Positions 17,926-27,310 are shown, counted from the first letter of the stretch. The stretch is DNA of 64,000 nt from Chryseobacterium sp. G0186 (GCF_003815675.1 NZ_CP033918.1:4030001-4094000); one strand, 5' to 3'. Program-made: numbers and translations. Notes: generated from the sequence alone by a model not told the origin.

Positions 17926-18129
17926 ATGACACATCTAGATGGGATTATCAAATTCTATTTACAAAATGAAACTAATAATTCACTGTTAATAACGGGAGAT
18001 TGGGGAGTTGGTAAAACGTATTATTACAAAAATATTTTAGAAAAAGAAATTGAGACTTTTCCCACTTATTTTGATAATAAAAAGAAATATAAATCTATAG
18101 TTGTATCATTGTTTGGTATTTCATCAATT
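17926..18129 (+). pseudogene. KAP-type P-loop NTPase fragment cut by the IS element
   Basis: 68 codons remain, starting MTHLDGIIKFYLQNETNNS. A P-loop GDWGVGKT lies at about residues 24-31 and is followed by VVSLFGISSI, the usual start of KAP-family NTPases (membrane-linked or phage-defence ATPases). The frame enters the IS3-family element at 18130 and the rest of the gene is missing. No matching C-terminal part is seen after the IS, so a deletion probably accompanied or preceded the insertion. Confidence 0.7.
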
Positions 18130-18156
18130 TGTAAGCTACCCAACTTTGTCTCCATT

Positions 18157-18987
18157 CTAAATGATAGATTGTTTCATTTTATACTTATACTCTTTAGGGC
18201 TTATATTTCCTAGTGCTTCATGTGGTCTGTTGTAATTATATTCTATCCACCATTGATTTGCTTTTTCTTCTGCATCCTGCAAGTTCTTAAAAACATACAT
18301 ATTAAGAAGTTCATCTCTACAGCTTTTATTCAGCCTTTCAATAAGGCTGTTCTGTGTTGGCTTTCCTGGCTGTATGTATTGAATATGCACCTTATTTTCC
18401 TGCGCCCACAACTGAAGAGTTTTGGAGATAAATTCAGGGCCATTATCTACCCGTATTCGTTGTGGTTTCCGCCCCTGCTGTTTTAACTGATCCAAACCCC
18501 TTACAACTCTTGCAGAAGTAATACTGGTATCAACTTCCATAGAAAGTAATTCCCGATTATAGTCATCAGCAATATTTAATATCCTGAACCTTCTCCCATC
18601 ATATAAACTATCGCTCATAAAATCCATACTCCAGCATTCATCAGACCTCAAAGGAATCTGGATATTCTCTTTAATACGGCTGGGTAACCTTTTTCTTATC
18701 CTTCTGCGGATACTCATTTTTAAGGCTACATAAACCCTGTGAACTCGTTTATGATTCCAGCCATAGCCTAAATTCCGAATCTTATGATAGAGCTTCCAAA
18801 ATCCGTAACCAGGATGTTCTTCCGAGATTTGCGTTAAGACGAAGATTAATTCATCATCATTTTTCTTGCTCTTATAACGATAACTACGCCTGCTGATACC
18901 AATTGCTAAACAACTTTTCCTTTCACTTAAATTGTAGGTATGACGGATAAAGTTGACAATTTCACGTAAACCAGAAGGCTTTACCAC
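18157..18987 (-). CDS. IS3-family transposase OrfB (DDE integrase core)
   Basis: 276 aa. An N-terminal HTH_21 region (ERKSCLAIGISRRSYRYK) precedes an rve integrase core with the catalytic triad visible: Asp in WSMDFMSD, Asp in RVDNGPEF, and Glu in SLIERLNKSCRDELL. It overlaps orfA in the -1 frame and would normally be made as an OrfAB fusion by frameshifting at A-AAA-AAG (minus strand, about 18988-18994). The predicted independent start is a GTG. It appears intact. Confidence 0.9.
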   Translation of the reverse strand: MVKPSGLREIVNFIRHTYNLSERKSCLAIGISRRSYRYKSKKNDDELIFVLTQISEEHPGYGFWKLYHKIRNLGYGWNHKRVHRVYVALKMSIRRRIRKRLPSRIKENIQIPLRSDECWSMDFMSDSLYDGRRFRILNIADDYNRELLSMEVDTSITSARVVRGLDQLKQQGRKPQRIRVDNGPEFISKTLQLWAQENKVHIQYIQPGKPTQNSLIERLNKSCRDELLNMYVFKNLQDAEEKANQWWIEYNYNRPHEALGNISPKEYKYKMKQSII

Positions 18988-19298
18988 TTTTTTGACAAAA
19001 CATCCTTTAAGGCTTCAATCTCTAAACAGCGTTCTGCATAAAGTTTCTTAAGTTTTGAGTTTTCAGATTCTAATTCTCGCATCTTTTGAATATCTGAACT
19101 TTCCATACCCGAATATTTGCTCTTCCAACGATAGAAAGTTCCTTGCGTAATGCCATGATTGCGACAAATTTCAATAACACTCTTTCCCTGTTCCTGTTCT
19201 TTTAAGATTCCAAAAACCTGGAGTTCCGAATATTTACTCTTTTTCATATTTAAATTTAAAATTTTTATTGTAAAAATTCTATCTTTAAATGGATACAT
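18981..19298 (-). CDS. IS3-family transposase OrfA (HTH, leucine zipper)
   Basis: 105 aa. A helix-turn-helix (KSVIEICRNHGITQGTFYRWKS) is followed by a short leucine zipper (ELESENSKLKKLYAERCLEIEALKD). The start is uncertain: the ATG at the chosen position adds a few residues before MKKSKYSEL, a more usual start (ATG at 19247). The end contains the slippery run TCA-AAA-AAG that allows a -1 shift into orfB. Confidence 0.85.
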   Translation of the reverse strand: MYPFKDRIFTIKILNLNMKKSKYSELQVFGILKEQEQGKSVIEICRNHGITQGTFYRWKSKYSGMESSDIQKMRELESENSKLKKLYAERCLEIEALKDVLSKKW

Positions 19299-19323
19299 TT
19301 TTAGGGAAGTTTACATATCAATT

Positions 19324-19561
19324 CTAACTCAAAAATCAAAAACAATTGTAACTAATTATCAACTACAAAAAAAGACAAAAAGAAGATGGTTCTACATTCT
19401 ATGTACAAGAAGTTCAGGGAGGTATTCAAATGGTTATGAGCCAAACTACAAATCAGTTCTATTTCACATCCAAAAAGGCCTCTATTTCATTGAAATTTGA
19501 TGCCAACAAAAAATACAACAATTGCGGTATTGCAAGCCCCCTCTTATTTATAGAATTTTGA
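19324..19561 (+). pseudogene. Frameshifted C-terminal remnant of an unrecognised gene
   Basis: Just right of the IS the sequence reads in one frame as LTQKSKTIVTNYQLQKK. After an A-rich run near 19368-19382 it continues in another frame as EDGSTFYVQEVQGGIQMVM and then SQTTNQFYFTSKKASISLKF, up to a TGA at 19559-19561. The peptide is well-behaved coding-like sequence with no start codon, so I read it as the 3' end of a gene broken by a frameshift and truncated by the IS or an earlier deletion. The family is not recognised. Confidence 0.45.
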
Positions 19562-19658
19562 TGTAAAATACGAATTACTTGTGGTAGGTCTTTGGTGTTG
19601 CCTTTTGCAAAAAATCAAATGATACCTACCTAAAACTAAAACCAAAAAACTCAAAATT

Positions 19659-21707
19659 ATGTCAAAAAAAATTTCAAAGATTCCGGTTTTCGGGGAAAAC
19701 GGAAAACACGTAGCAGTATTGCAGCAAGTTCTGGCAGACTCAGGATTTGGAGATATTGTAGAGAATATTGATGGTGGCTTTGGCCCCAAAACAAAAAATG
19801 CCATTATCGCATATCAGAAAAGAGAAAGAATAGTAGTAACAGGTACAATAGATATTGCTACACAATATGCCCTTGATATTGAAGTTGATGAAGATCTGTA
19901 TCCTTATAACCTTTCTTTTTTAGAGAAAATAACTATAGATAAACTGATTACCTCAGATGAGGGGCTGGAATTTCTAAATGGAATGGTTGCATTATGTAAT
20001 GATATCACTCAAGTGTCTCAGGCAAAAAATGAAGCCCATAGAGAAGCTCCTGTGGATGCAGAGTGTGCCACTACCTGTTCTACTTTCCTTGAATATGCCT
20101 TTAGAAATGCAGGATTGGCGACACAGGCAGGTTTATTTAACGACCATACAAAATATTACCCTACCCATAACGTGGAGATCATGTTGTACCGTTTAGGATT
20201 TAAATATTATCTGAAAAAAGAATATAAAACACAGAAAGGAGCTGTAGGAGTTATGGCGAGAGGGAAGTTTTATGAAACCTTTGATCATACATTTCATATT
20301 TATGTAATTCTGGAAGAAGAGAATGAGTTGTATGATAAAAAAATGGATAATGGTAAATACGGAGTTGTCTATACAGAACAAGAAGTAAAAGTAGCTACCA
20401 GTGGATTTTGGTTGCCAAATGGTATTGTACCGGAGCGAAGAACTCCAGTTGCTATACCTGCGGTACCTGTAGTTGTTCAGAATTACCCTGTATTTGATGA
20501 GGACGAGGGTTCTCCGGTAAAATTTAAAACCCTTGGAAATATTCCGTCTTATGAATGGAAAGACTCTAATGTGATTTCGTTTACAAGCGGGATGAGAATA
20601 GATGCAGACGGTTCGCCGAGGGCCTATCACAGGGAAAGCTCTCTGGCATTAGACTATCTTGGGAACGCCGGACATCCGGGTAATTGGTGGGCGCTGGCAA
20701 CAGACAACAGAGAAGAATCCGGAAATCCATTGATTCAAAAAAGTACAGACCCTGCTCCGGGGTATTATATATCAATGACCTCTCTTCAGGATAAAACTAA
20801 AAATTATAGCGATCCTACCAGGTATGTAGACTCAGAGGCAGTACCATATATTGTGTTACCGAGTGGATTTTCTGATGACTTTTCATTAGGGGATATTGCA
20901 TTGGTTATTAACAAAGACAATAATAAGCAATGTTTTGCCATTTTTGCTGATCACGGTCCAAAGGGTAAACTAGGAGAGGGATCTGTAAATCTGGCAAAGC
21001 AATTAGGGATTAATGGCAGTGCGAAATCCGGAGGTAAGGACTCTAACGTTCAGTATATTTTGATTAAAAATTCAGGAAATGGAAGTATTTTAACCAATGA
21101 AGAGATTCAGGAACTAGGAGCTGAAAAGCTGAATATGGGGGGCATTAATAAATTTGCAGATTACCGTTTTCCTACTAACAATAAAAAAGAAATTGCCCTT
21201 AGACTTGCTGAAACCATCGGACAAAGAAAGGCACTTGAAAGATTATTTAATTTCAAAGATGCACAGGGGAGTCATGCCAATTTTTGGGCTATTGTTGACT
21301 TTAATAAACCCAGTTCGGAGGAACGATTGTTTATTTTTAATTTAGTTGATGAAACCTATAAAAAATATCTGGTTGCCCATGGTAAAAACTCCGGGGATAA
21401 ATATGCCAAAACCTTTTCGAATATAAATGGCTCCAACTGTTCAAGCCTCGGTGTTTACAAAACAAGTGAAACTTATATAGGCAAACATGGAAAATCATTA
21501 CGCGTAGATGGCTTGGAAAGTTCTAATTCTAATGTTCGGGATAGGGATATTGTCATTCACAGTGCCGATTATGTCGTTCCGAATTATGCGAATACCGGTC
21601 GTGCAGGACGTTCTGAGGGATGTTTTGCCGTACATCCATCCGTATCCAATGAAGTGATAGAGAATTTAAAAGAGGGGTCTTACTTATTAGCATGGTATCA
21701 GGGATAA
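19659..21707 (+). CDS. Four-domain cell-wall enzyme: PG-binding, Cys/His, GH75-like, L,D-transpeptidase (YkuD_2)
   Basis: 682 aa. Residues 8-75 form a peptidoglycan-binding domain (VAVLQQVLADSGFGD and GGFGPKTKNAIIAYQ). Residues about 80-265 contain a Cys motif (ECATTCSTFLEYAF) and a later FDHTFHIYV His, suggesting a papain-like or CHAP-type fold. Residues about 300-475 resemble GH75 chitosanases, with DADGSPRAYH, YVDSEAVPYIVLP and the acidic pair in FADHGPKGKLGEGS. Residues 560-682 match the murein L,D-transpeptidase catalytic family, with IVIHSADYV (His near 632) and GRSEGCFAV (Cys near 657). No signal peptide is present, so export would need a dedicated system or lysis. The substrate is inferred. 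Confidence 0.8.
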   Translation: MSKKISKIPVFGENGKHVAVLQQVLADSGFGDIVENIDGGFGPKTKNAIIAYQKRERIVVTGTIDIATQYALDIEVDEDLYPYNLSFLEKITIDKLITSDEGLEFLNGMVALCNDITQVSQAKNEAHREAPVDAECATTCSTFLEYAFRNAGLATQAGLFNDHTKYYPTHNVEIMLYRLGFKYYLKKEYKTQKGAVGVMARGKFYETFDHTFHIYVILEEENELYDKKMDNGKYGVVYTEQEVKVATSGFWLPNGIVPERRTPVAIPAVPVVVQNYPVFDEDEGSPVKFKTLGNIPSYEWKDSNVISFTSGMRIDADGSPRAYHRESSLALDYLGNAGHPGNWWALATDNREESGNPLIQKSTDPAPGYYISMTSLQDKTKNYSDPTRYVDSEAVPYIVLPSGFSDDFSLGDIALVINKDNNKQCFAIFADHGPKGKLGEGSVNLAKQLGINGSAKSGGKDSNVQYILIKNSGNGSILTNEEIQELGAEKLNMGGINKFADYRFPTNNKKEIALRLAETIGQRKALERLFNFKDAQGSHANFWAIVDFNKPSSEERLFIFNLVDETYKKYLVAHGKNSGDKYAKTFSNINGSNCSSLGVYKTSETYIGKHGKSLRVDGLESSNSNVRDRDIVIHSADYVVPNYANTGRAGRSEGCFAVHPSVSNEVIENLKEGSYLLAWYQG

Positions 21708-21740
21708 TAAAATAATATTTTAATAGAATAATGTGTATAC

Positions 21741-21776
21741 AAACCCACTCGCAATCCTGTAAGTGGGTTTTATTTT
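21741..21776 (+). terminator. Terminator after the multidomain cell-wall gene
   Basis: AAACCCACT and AGTGGGTTT form a 9-bp stem with an 11-nt loop, followed by TATTTT, 33 bp past the stop. Confidence 0.8.
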
Positions 21777-21880
21777 AAAAAAAAGCATTAAACGTATGTT
21801 TAAAAAAGTGTAAGAATTAATTAAAATACAGTTAACAGCATTCTTCAACAGATACTGTTGTTTTGCAGAAAAAAGTAATG

Positions 21881-23629
21881 ATGGAAAACAACAATCAGTT
21901 CAACAGAAGAAAATTTCTTAAAAACTCACTATTGGCGGCAGGAGGAATCTTTATTGCCCCATTAATTGAAAGCTGCAGTGATGATTTTACAGAGAGTGGG
22001 ACCGCTCCGAATGACCTTAAAAATGCAGGATTTGAATCCGGTGTAGCAAGTTTTGATCCTACCTCAACGGGAGTAATCATCTGGACAAGATATTCTGTAG
22101 GGACTGATGCTGAAATCACCTGGGAAATAAGTAAAAACAGTAACTTTTCTGAAGTGGTAAGAAGAGGACAAGCCAATGCAACGGCAATCAATGATTTTAC
22201 TGTAGCAGTGGATGTTCAGAATATTCCATCCAATACGAGATATTATTATAGATTTTATAATACGAAAACCAGGGAAGCAAGTGCAATAGGAGAAACCCTT
22301 ACACTGCCTTCCAAGACAGATACGGTAAATGAAGTGAAAATGGCTGTCGTATCATGCTCCAACTTTCCTGCAGGTCTTTTTAATGTTTACGGAGCGATCG
22401 CCAAATCTGAAGCAGACGTGGTAGTACATCTTGGGGATTATATTTATGAATATGCTCCGGGGCAGTACGGGACAAATCCTTACACCAATCAACTGGGAAG
22501 AGCACATCAGCCGGCTAAGGAAATCCTTAATCTGAGTGACTACAGAGAAAGATACAGACAGTACAGAGGAGATAAAAATCTTCAGCTTCTTCACCAGAAA
22601 AAACCTTTCATCTGTGTATGGGATGACCATGAGTTTGCAAATGATACCTATAAATCAGGGGCGGAAAATCATCAGCCTAATGAGGGAGACTTCCAGGTAA
22701 GAAAAATGGCTGCATTTCAGGCGTACAGTGAATACATTCCTTTGAAAACAGGAAAAGACCTAAAGATTTACAGAAGTTTCAACTTTGGAAATATAGTATC
22801 CCTTTACATGATGGATACGAGAGTAATTGCAAGAGATAAGCAGATGGAGTATTCTGATTATCTGGATAGTGCCGGAAATTTTAATCAGGTACAATTTAAG
22901 ACAGACTTTTTAAGTACTACCAGAAAGCTGATCGGAAATGAGCAGATGACATGGCTGGGATCTCAGATCAATGCTGATACGGCAAAATGGAAAGTTTTGG
23001 GACAGCAAATTCTAATGACGAAAATGATGGTTCCTGCCGAACTGTTGATGCTACTGAACCAAATCCTTGCAGAAATAAAGCAACACGGAAGTGCCCAACC
23101 GGCAACCATGCAGGCTCTTCAGGCGACCATTACCCAATTAATTGTTCTTAAAACAAGATACAAACAACAGGATCCTACACTTACTCCACAGGAAATAGCA
23201 AGAATTACAACCACCTTGCCTTATAATTTGGATGCATGGGACGGATATTTCATAGAAAGAGAACAGCTGTATTCCATTCTTGCTGGGAAAAACGTGGTGG
23301 TGCTGGCAGGAGATACCCATAATGCCTGGCTGGGTAAGCTTACCAATGCTCAGGGTAATTTTATTGGAACTGAGTTGGCATGCAGCTCTGTGTCCTCACC
23401 GGGACTTGAGGGATACTTGGGAATCACATCAGATCCTACCAAGGCGATAGAACTGGCGCAGGCATTTTCATTCTTGATTGATGATTTAGATTATGCCAAC
23501 CTGTATAAAAGGGGATATCTGCATGTGAAATTTACTTCCGGCAGCTCCGTAGCAGAATGGCGATTTGTAGATAACGTAATCTCAGAAACCTATAATGTAA
23601 CCACCGAAAAAACATATACAATCTCATAG
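21881..23629 (+). CDS. PhoD-like alkaline phosphatase, Tat-exported lipoprotein
   Basis: 582 aa from ATG 21881; an ATG three bases earlier is equally possible. The N-terminus NRRKFLKNSLLAAGG is a twin-arginine signal. It ends in a lipobox (PLIESCSDD), so the product should be a Tat-translocated lipoprotein. The PhoD metallophosphatase core shows VVHLGDYIYEY, FICVWDDHEFANDTY, and LAGDTHNAWLGKL. It contains a PhoD N-terminal beta domain (about residues 40-145). It is likely a phosphate-scavenging phosphodiesterase or monoesterase acting at the membrane surface. Confidence 0.9.
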   Translation: MENNNQFNRRKFLKNSLLAAGGIFIAPLIESCSDDFTESGTAPNDLKNAGFESGVASFDPTSTGVIIWTRYSVGTDAEITWEISKNSNFSEVVRRGQANATAINDFTVAVDVQNIPSNTRYYYRFYNTKTREASAIGETLTLPSKTDTVNEVKMAVVSCSNFPAGLFNVYGAIAKSEADVVVHLGDYIYEYAPGQYGTNPYTNQLGRAHQPAKEILNLSDYRERYRQYRGDKNLQLLHQKKPFICVWDDHEFANDTYKSGAENHQPNEGDFQVRKMAAFQAYSEYIPLKTGKDLKIYRSFNFGNIVSLYMMDTRVIARDKQMEYSDYLDSAGNFNQVQFKTDFLSTTRKLIGNEQMTWLGSQINADTAKWKVLGQQILMTKMMVPAELLMLLNQILAEIKQHGSAQPATMQALQATITQLIVLKTRYKQQDPTLTPQEIARITTTLPYNLDAWDGYFIEREQLYSILAGKNVVVLAGDTHNAWLGKLTNAQGNFIGTELACSSVSSPGLEGYLGITSDPTKAIELAQAFSFLIDDLDYANLYKRGYLHVKFTSGSSVAEWRFVDNVISETYNVTTEKTYTIS

Positions 23630-23726
23630 TTTCAAAAAACATATTTTATTTTCAATTTTGTACAAGGGCTGCAGGGAACTACTGTGGCTCTTTTTTATTT
23701 TAACAACTTTTTCGTATCTTGAACAG

Positions 23727-24422
23727 ATGCAAGAGGATGTAAGAAAAGAATTTTTACCTTTAGTTTCTAAGTCGTCATGGCTGCTGACAGTGGTGACCCG
23801 AAGTTTCGCAGTACTTCTATTAGTGGCTTTTTTTCTGGGAATTTTAATAGTACCGGCTATGATTTGTCCGAACTTAACAGTATTTATAGTCGTAGCGATA
23901 CCATATTATCCAGGTTTGATATATCTGCTTTACCGCTTTTTTCGCTATCAGAAAAAAATGAGAAAGAAAGAGGTCAGGAAGATTGTGGTTGATGATAAGG
24001 GAGTTCATTACGAAAGAGCTGACGGTACTGTGGATGAGGTTCTTTATGAAAATTTGACAGAGTATTATTTTTCAGATGATTATGATATAAATGTTAGCCC
24101 CATCAATAAGCAATATATGCTGAAAGTGAATGACAGGGGGGATAGAATAGACGTTGATTTTAATGGTGTGGATGCCGGCTATCGTTATTATATTACAAAT
24201 CTGAGAGCCTTACGCAGAAGATATATTCAGGGTATTGCATATTTTAGACCCGATTTGCGTATCAATCCCCGGGTTTATGAGGTATATTACATTCATCCTG
24301 TAGACTTTACATTCAATTGGAAAGAATATTGGTCTATAACCTTAAAGGTGGCAGGGGTAATGATTCTTCTATGCTTAGGAGGTAGTTTTTTACTTTATCA
24401 ATTAGGCAAAATAATCTTTTAA
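23727..24422 (+). CDS. Membrane protein of unknown function (three helices)
   Basis: 231 aa from ATG 23727 (MQEDVRKEFLPLVSK). The longer frame from 23658 adds 23 less plausible residues. Two adjacent membrane helices (about 20-65) are followed by a basic linker (RYQKKMRKKEVRKI), a soluble domain with VDDKGVHYERADGTVDEVLY, and a last helix at 205-226. The soluble part resembles a PH-like beta domain between helices, but I cannot name the family. It may be co-directional with the downstream antiporter, from which it is separated by 157 bp. Confidence 0.65.
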   Translation: MQEDVRKEFLPLVSKSSWLLTVVTRSFAVLLLVAFFLGILIVPAMICPNLTVFIVVAIPYYPGLIYLLYRFFRYQKKMRKKEVRKIVVDDKGVHYERADGTVDEVLYENLTEYYFSDDYDINVSPINKQYMLKVNDRGDRIDVDFNGVDAGYRYYITNLRALRRRYIQGIAYFRPDLRINPRVYEVYYIHPVDFTFNWKEYWSITLKVAGVMILLCLGGSFLLYQLGKIIF

Positions 24423-24579
24423 AATACGAGAAAAAGATCACTACTTTGAGCATAAAAAGTAAGCAATAAATTAAAATCTTATCCTTATATTTATTTTTCC
24501 ATTAACGTTTTGACCGAATAAAACATAGCATATTTCTCAAAAATTATATAATTTGGTTTAAAAATTAATTGAAAAACAC

Positions 24580-26160
24580 ATGGTAGAAAATTTTATTTAT
24601 TACTTAGGACTCGTTCTGGTCATTATAGGTTCCATTATGCTGGCCAACCGGTTAAAAGTGGCCTATCCCATTATATTGGTAATTGCCGGCCTGCTGATCA
24701 GCTTTATTCCTGGTTTACCGGCTGTAAAAATAGATCCTGAACTTATCTTTATCATTTTTCTGCCTCCGCTTTTGTATGAAGCAGCCTTTGCTGTCTCATG
24801 GAAAGAAATGTGGAAGCTCAGGCGGATCATTACCAGTTTTGCTTTTATTGTCGTTTTCCTTACCGCAATATCTGTGGCTTTTATCGCCAATTCATTTATT
24901 CCCGGATTTTCATTGGCATTGGGGTTTGTGTTGGGCGGAATCGTTTCCCCACCGGATGCTGTAAGTGCCGGTGCCATTTTAAAATTTGTAAAAGTTCCGA
25001 AAAATGTATCTACTGTTCTGGAGGGAGAGAGCCTGTTCAACGATGCTTCTTCACTCATCATCTTTAGATTTGCCATGGTGGCCGTAGCTACCGGACAATT
25101 TATATGGCAGGATGCTGCCCTAAGTTTTGGATGGATGGTTTTTGGAGGGTTGGGAATAGGAATTGTATTGGCTTTTATATTTCTGAAAATTGAAAAAATA
25201 TTTCCTACCGATGTCAATATGGATGCTATTCTTAGTCTGGTGGCTCCGTATGTAATGTACATTGCTGCAGAAGAAGTACATGCCTCCGGAGTATTGGCCG
25301 TAGTAAGTGGCGGTTTGTTTCTTTCCATAAGAAGACATGAAATTTTCAGAACCTCAGAATCCCGATTAAGAGGCTCTAATGTATGGGAAAGTTTTGTATT
25401 CCTGATCAATGGTATTGTTTTCTTACTCATTGGATTAGATTTACCGGAAATATTGGTAGGTTTGAATAAAGAGGGAATAAGCCTATCCGATGCCATAGGT
25501 TATGGATTATTGGTAACAGGAGTATTGATTGTTGTTCGCTTTCTGGCCTCATTTGGAGCCGTTTTCGTTACATTAATCATGCGGAATTTTATAGATGTAG
25601 CAGATAGAGACCCCGGAATGAAAGCTCCCATACTGATGAGCTGGACCGGAATGCGCGGGGTGGTTTCCCTTGCTGCTGCTCTTTCCATTCCTATAATGAT
25701 GGAAAACGGACAGCCTTTTCCACACCGAGATCTTATTTTATTTATAACTTTCGTCGTTATTTTGGTTACCCTGATTCTTCAGGGGTTAACATTACCTACC
25801 TTAATTCAAAAACTCAACCTGTCTGATAATAAAGAAGGGTATCTGTCTGAGGAAGCCTCCGAAAAATTTCTGAGAAAAGGAATGCGTCGTATTGCCATCA
25901 ACTACCTTAATGAAAATTATAGAGAGAGGAGAAAGGAAAACGAATATTTTAACAAGATAATGGACCGTTGGGAGCAGGAAGACAAAGATGATTCCATTCA
26001 CAAAATGTCTGAAGAGGCGAAAGGAATCTACTTTGAAGCATTAGAACAGCAACGCATCTGGCTTCGCGAGGAAAACAGACGCAATCTCAATATAGATGAA
26101 GAATATATAAGACATTATTTAACAAGGCTGGATCTGGAAGAAGAAAGGCTTAGAATGTAA
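24580..26160 (+). CDS. Na+/H+ antiporter, CPA1 family
   Basis: 526 aa with 12-13 membrane helices in the first 400 residues. The CPA1/NHE hallmark GESLFNDASSLIIF carries the ND ion-binding pair, PPDAVSAGAILKF lies upstream, and TGMRGVVSLAAALSIP lies near residue 360. A cytoplasmic, highly charged C-terminal tail of about 110 residues follows. It should exchange cytoplasmic Na+ (or K+) for protons across the inner membrane. The next gene follows after 12 bp. Confidence 0.92.
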   Translation: MVENFIYYLGLVLVIIGSIMLANRLKVAYPIILVIAGLLISFIPGLPAVKIDPELIFIIFLPPLLYEAAFAVSWKEMWKLRRIITSFAFIVVFLTAISVAFIANSFIPGFSLALGFVLGGIVSPPDAVSAGAILKFVKVPKNVSTVLEGESLFNDASSLIIFRFAMVAVATGQFIWQDAALSFGWMVFGGLGIGIVLAFIFLKIEKIFPTDVNMDAILSLVAPYVMYIAAEEVHASGVLAVVSGGLFLSIRRHEIFRTSESRLRGSNVWESFVFLINGIVFLLIGLDLPEILVGLNKEGISLSDAIGYGLLVTGVLIVVRFLASFGAVFVTLIMRNFIDVADRDPGMKAPILMSWTGMRGVVSLAAALSIPIMMENGQPFPHRDLILFITFVVILVTLILQGLTLPTLIQKLNLSDNKEGYLSEEASEKFLRKGMRRIAINYLNENYRERRKENEYFNKIMDRWEQEDKDDSIHKMSEEAKGIYFEALEQQRIWLREENRRNLNIDEEYIRHYLTRLDLEEERLRM

Positions 26161-26172
26161 AAAATAAAGGGA

Positions 26173-27219
26173 ATGAATTTAGTAAAGCAACTCGGGCAGT
26201 TTCCCGATGAAAAAAGAAAAGAATACTTCAGTACACTTTCCAATTATACCAATGGAAAGTTTCAGAATATACTCATTACGCCCCCTTTATTAGAGGGTGA
26301 AAGTATGACCAAGGCCCTTGTGCAAAGTCTTTGTAAAGTAGAGCATACCTCACCGCAAAAGGCACTTCCATTTGTCATTACAGACCTGAAAAATCTTGCT
26401 CCGGAAGAAAATGTTCTGATATGGTTTGGGCATAGCTCCTATTTCATACAGATTGATGGTAAAAGATTTCTGATAGACCCTGTCTTCAGTGGAAATGCAT
26501 CACCAATGCCGGGTTCCATAAATGCATTTCAGGGATCAGACTATTATAAACCTGAACATATGCCTGATATTGATTTTCTGCTGATTTCCCATGATCATTG
26601 GGATCATTTGGATTATAAAACCGTTCAGGCTTTAAAGAATAAGGTCAGTACAGTGATTTGTGGTCTCGGAACCGGTCAGCACTTTGAATATTGGGGCTGG
26701 GACTCTGAAAAAATCATTGAAAGAAACTGGTGGGAAAGCATTGATATTGCAGACGGCTTCAGAATTACCCTTACTCCGGCAAGGCATTTCTCAGGAAGAT
26801 TGCTGAACAGAAATATCTCACTTTGGACCTCCTTTGTATTGAAAACACCTACCAAAAATTTATTTCTGGGTGGAGACAGCGGCTATGGAAATCATTTTTC
26901 CGAAATAGGAAAGAAATACGGCCCATTTGACTTAGCCGTAATGGAATGCGGGCAATACAACGAAAAGTGGCCCTACATCCATACACTGCCTGAGCAACTC
27001 CTGGGAGAAATACAGGAATTAAAAGCAGCTAACTTTATTCCGGTACATCACTCGAAATTCAAACTGGCTCAGCATGCTTGGTTTGAACCGTTAGAACTGG
27101 CTGCTAAAAACGCTGAAGAAAAACAACAGCCTATTACATTGCCCATGATAGGTGAAAAAGTAAGTTTGGATCAATTAGGAAAAGTAACCTGGAGAAAATG
27201 GTGGGAAGATTGTTGGTAA
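26173..27219 (+). CDS. Metallo-beta-lactamase-fold hydrolase (UlaG/NAPE-PLD-like)
   Basis: 348 aa. The HxHxDH metal motif is in LLISHDHWDHLD. Other metal-binding segments are TPARHFSG, GGDSGYGNHF and FIPVHHSKF. The upstream WFGHSSYFIQIDGKRFLIDPVF is typical of the subgroup that includes NAPE-PLD and UlaG. It has no signal peptide and is probably cytoplasmic. Substrate is unknown. The gene is closely spaced behind the antiporter, suggesting an operon, and ends before a stem-loop terminator. Confidence 0.88.
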   Translation: MNLVKQLGQFPDEKRKEYFSTLSNYTNGKFQNILITPPLLEGESMTKALVQSLCKVEHTSPQKALPFVITDLKNLAPEENVLIWFGHSSYFIQIDGKRFLIDPVFSGNASPMPGSINAFQGSDYYKPEHMPDIDFLLISHDHWDHLDYKTVQALKNKVSTVICGLGTGQHFEYWGWDSEKIIERNWWESIDIADGFRITLTPARHFSGRLLNRNISLWTSFVLKTPTKNLFLGGDSGYGNHFSEIGKKYGPFDLAVMECGQYNEKWPYIHTLPEQLLGEIQELKAANFIPVHHSKFKLAQHAWFEPLELAAKNAEEKQQPITLPMIGEKVSLDQLGKVTWRKWWEDCW

Positions 27220-27280
27220 GAGCTATTGCTTGTACCTTTTAATGGACAAGAGCACTCACTTATGAAATTCAATATGAAAT

Positions 27281-27310
27281 AAAACCTGCCCATATCTGGA
27301 CAGGTTTTCC
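27281..27310. terminator. Stem-loop terminator between convergent genes
   Basis: AAAACCTG and CAGGTTTT flank CCC/GG pairing with a short ATATCT loop, followed by TTCCTTATT. It lies between the MBL-fold gene and the oppositely oriented DUF4822 lipoprotein and may serve both. Confidence 0.7.

Larger units (their letters stand above)
18130..19315 (-). mobile_element. IS3-family insertion sequence (about 1.19 kb)
   Basis: The ends form imperfect inverted repeats of about 36 bp. The left end begins TGTAAGCTACCC and the right end, read inwards, begins TGTAAACTTCCC. Both share an inner TCCATT and ATAGA, giving TG...CA termini. Two overlapping ORFs (orfA, orfB) on the minus strand fill it. The flanks are catcaatt on the left and tatcaatt on the right, a 7 of 8 match rather than a clean 3-4 bp duplication. 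Confidence 0.88.

Noticed and set aside
18220..18486. Plus-strand ORF within the IS
   Set aside because: It is antisense to the transposase core, which has all catalytic residues intact.
19352..19561. VQEVQGG as a second bacteriocin leader
   Set aside because: It lies in the middle of a longer coding-like stretch with no start codon at the right distance and no Cys-rich core.
16665..19658. Attachment-site duplication of the tRNA 3' end
   Set aside because: I searched the island for a second copy of the tRNA tail (GGTTCGAGCCCAGGTGGG) and found none, so the right border cannot be fixed.
24663..25496. A 277-aa minus-strand frame inside the antiporter gene
   Set aside because: It is a shadow frame of the membrane protein, with composition typical of antisense translation.
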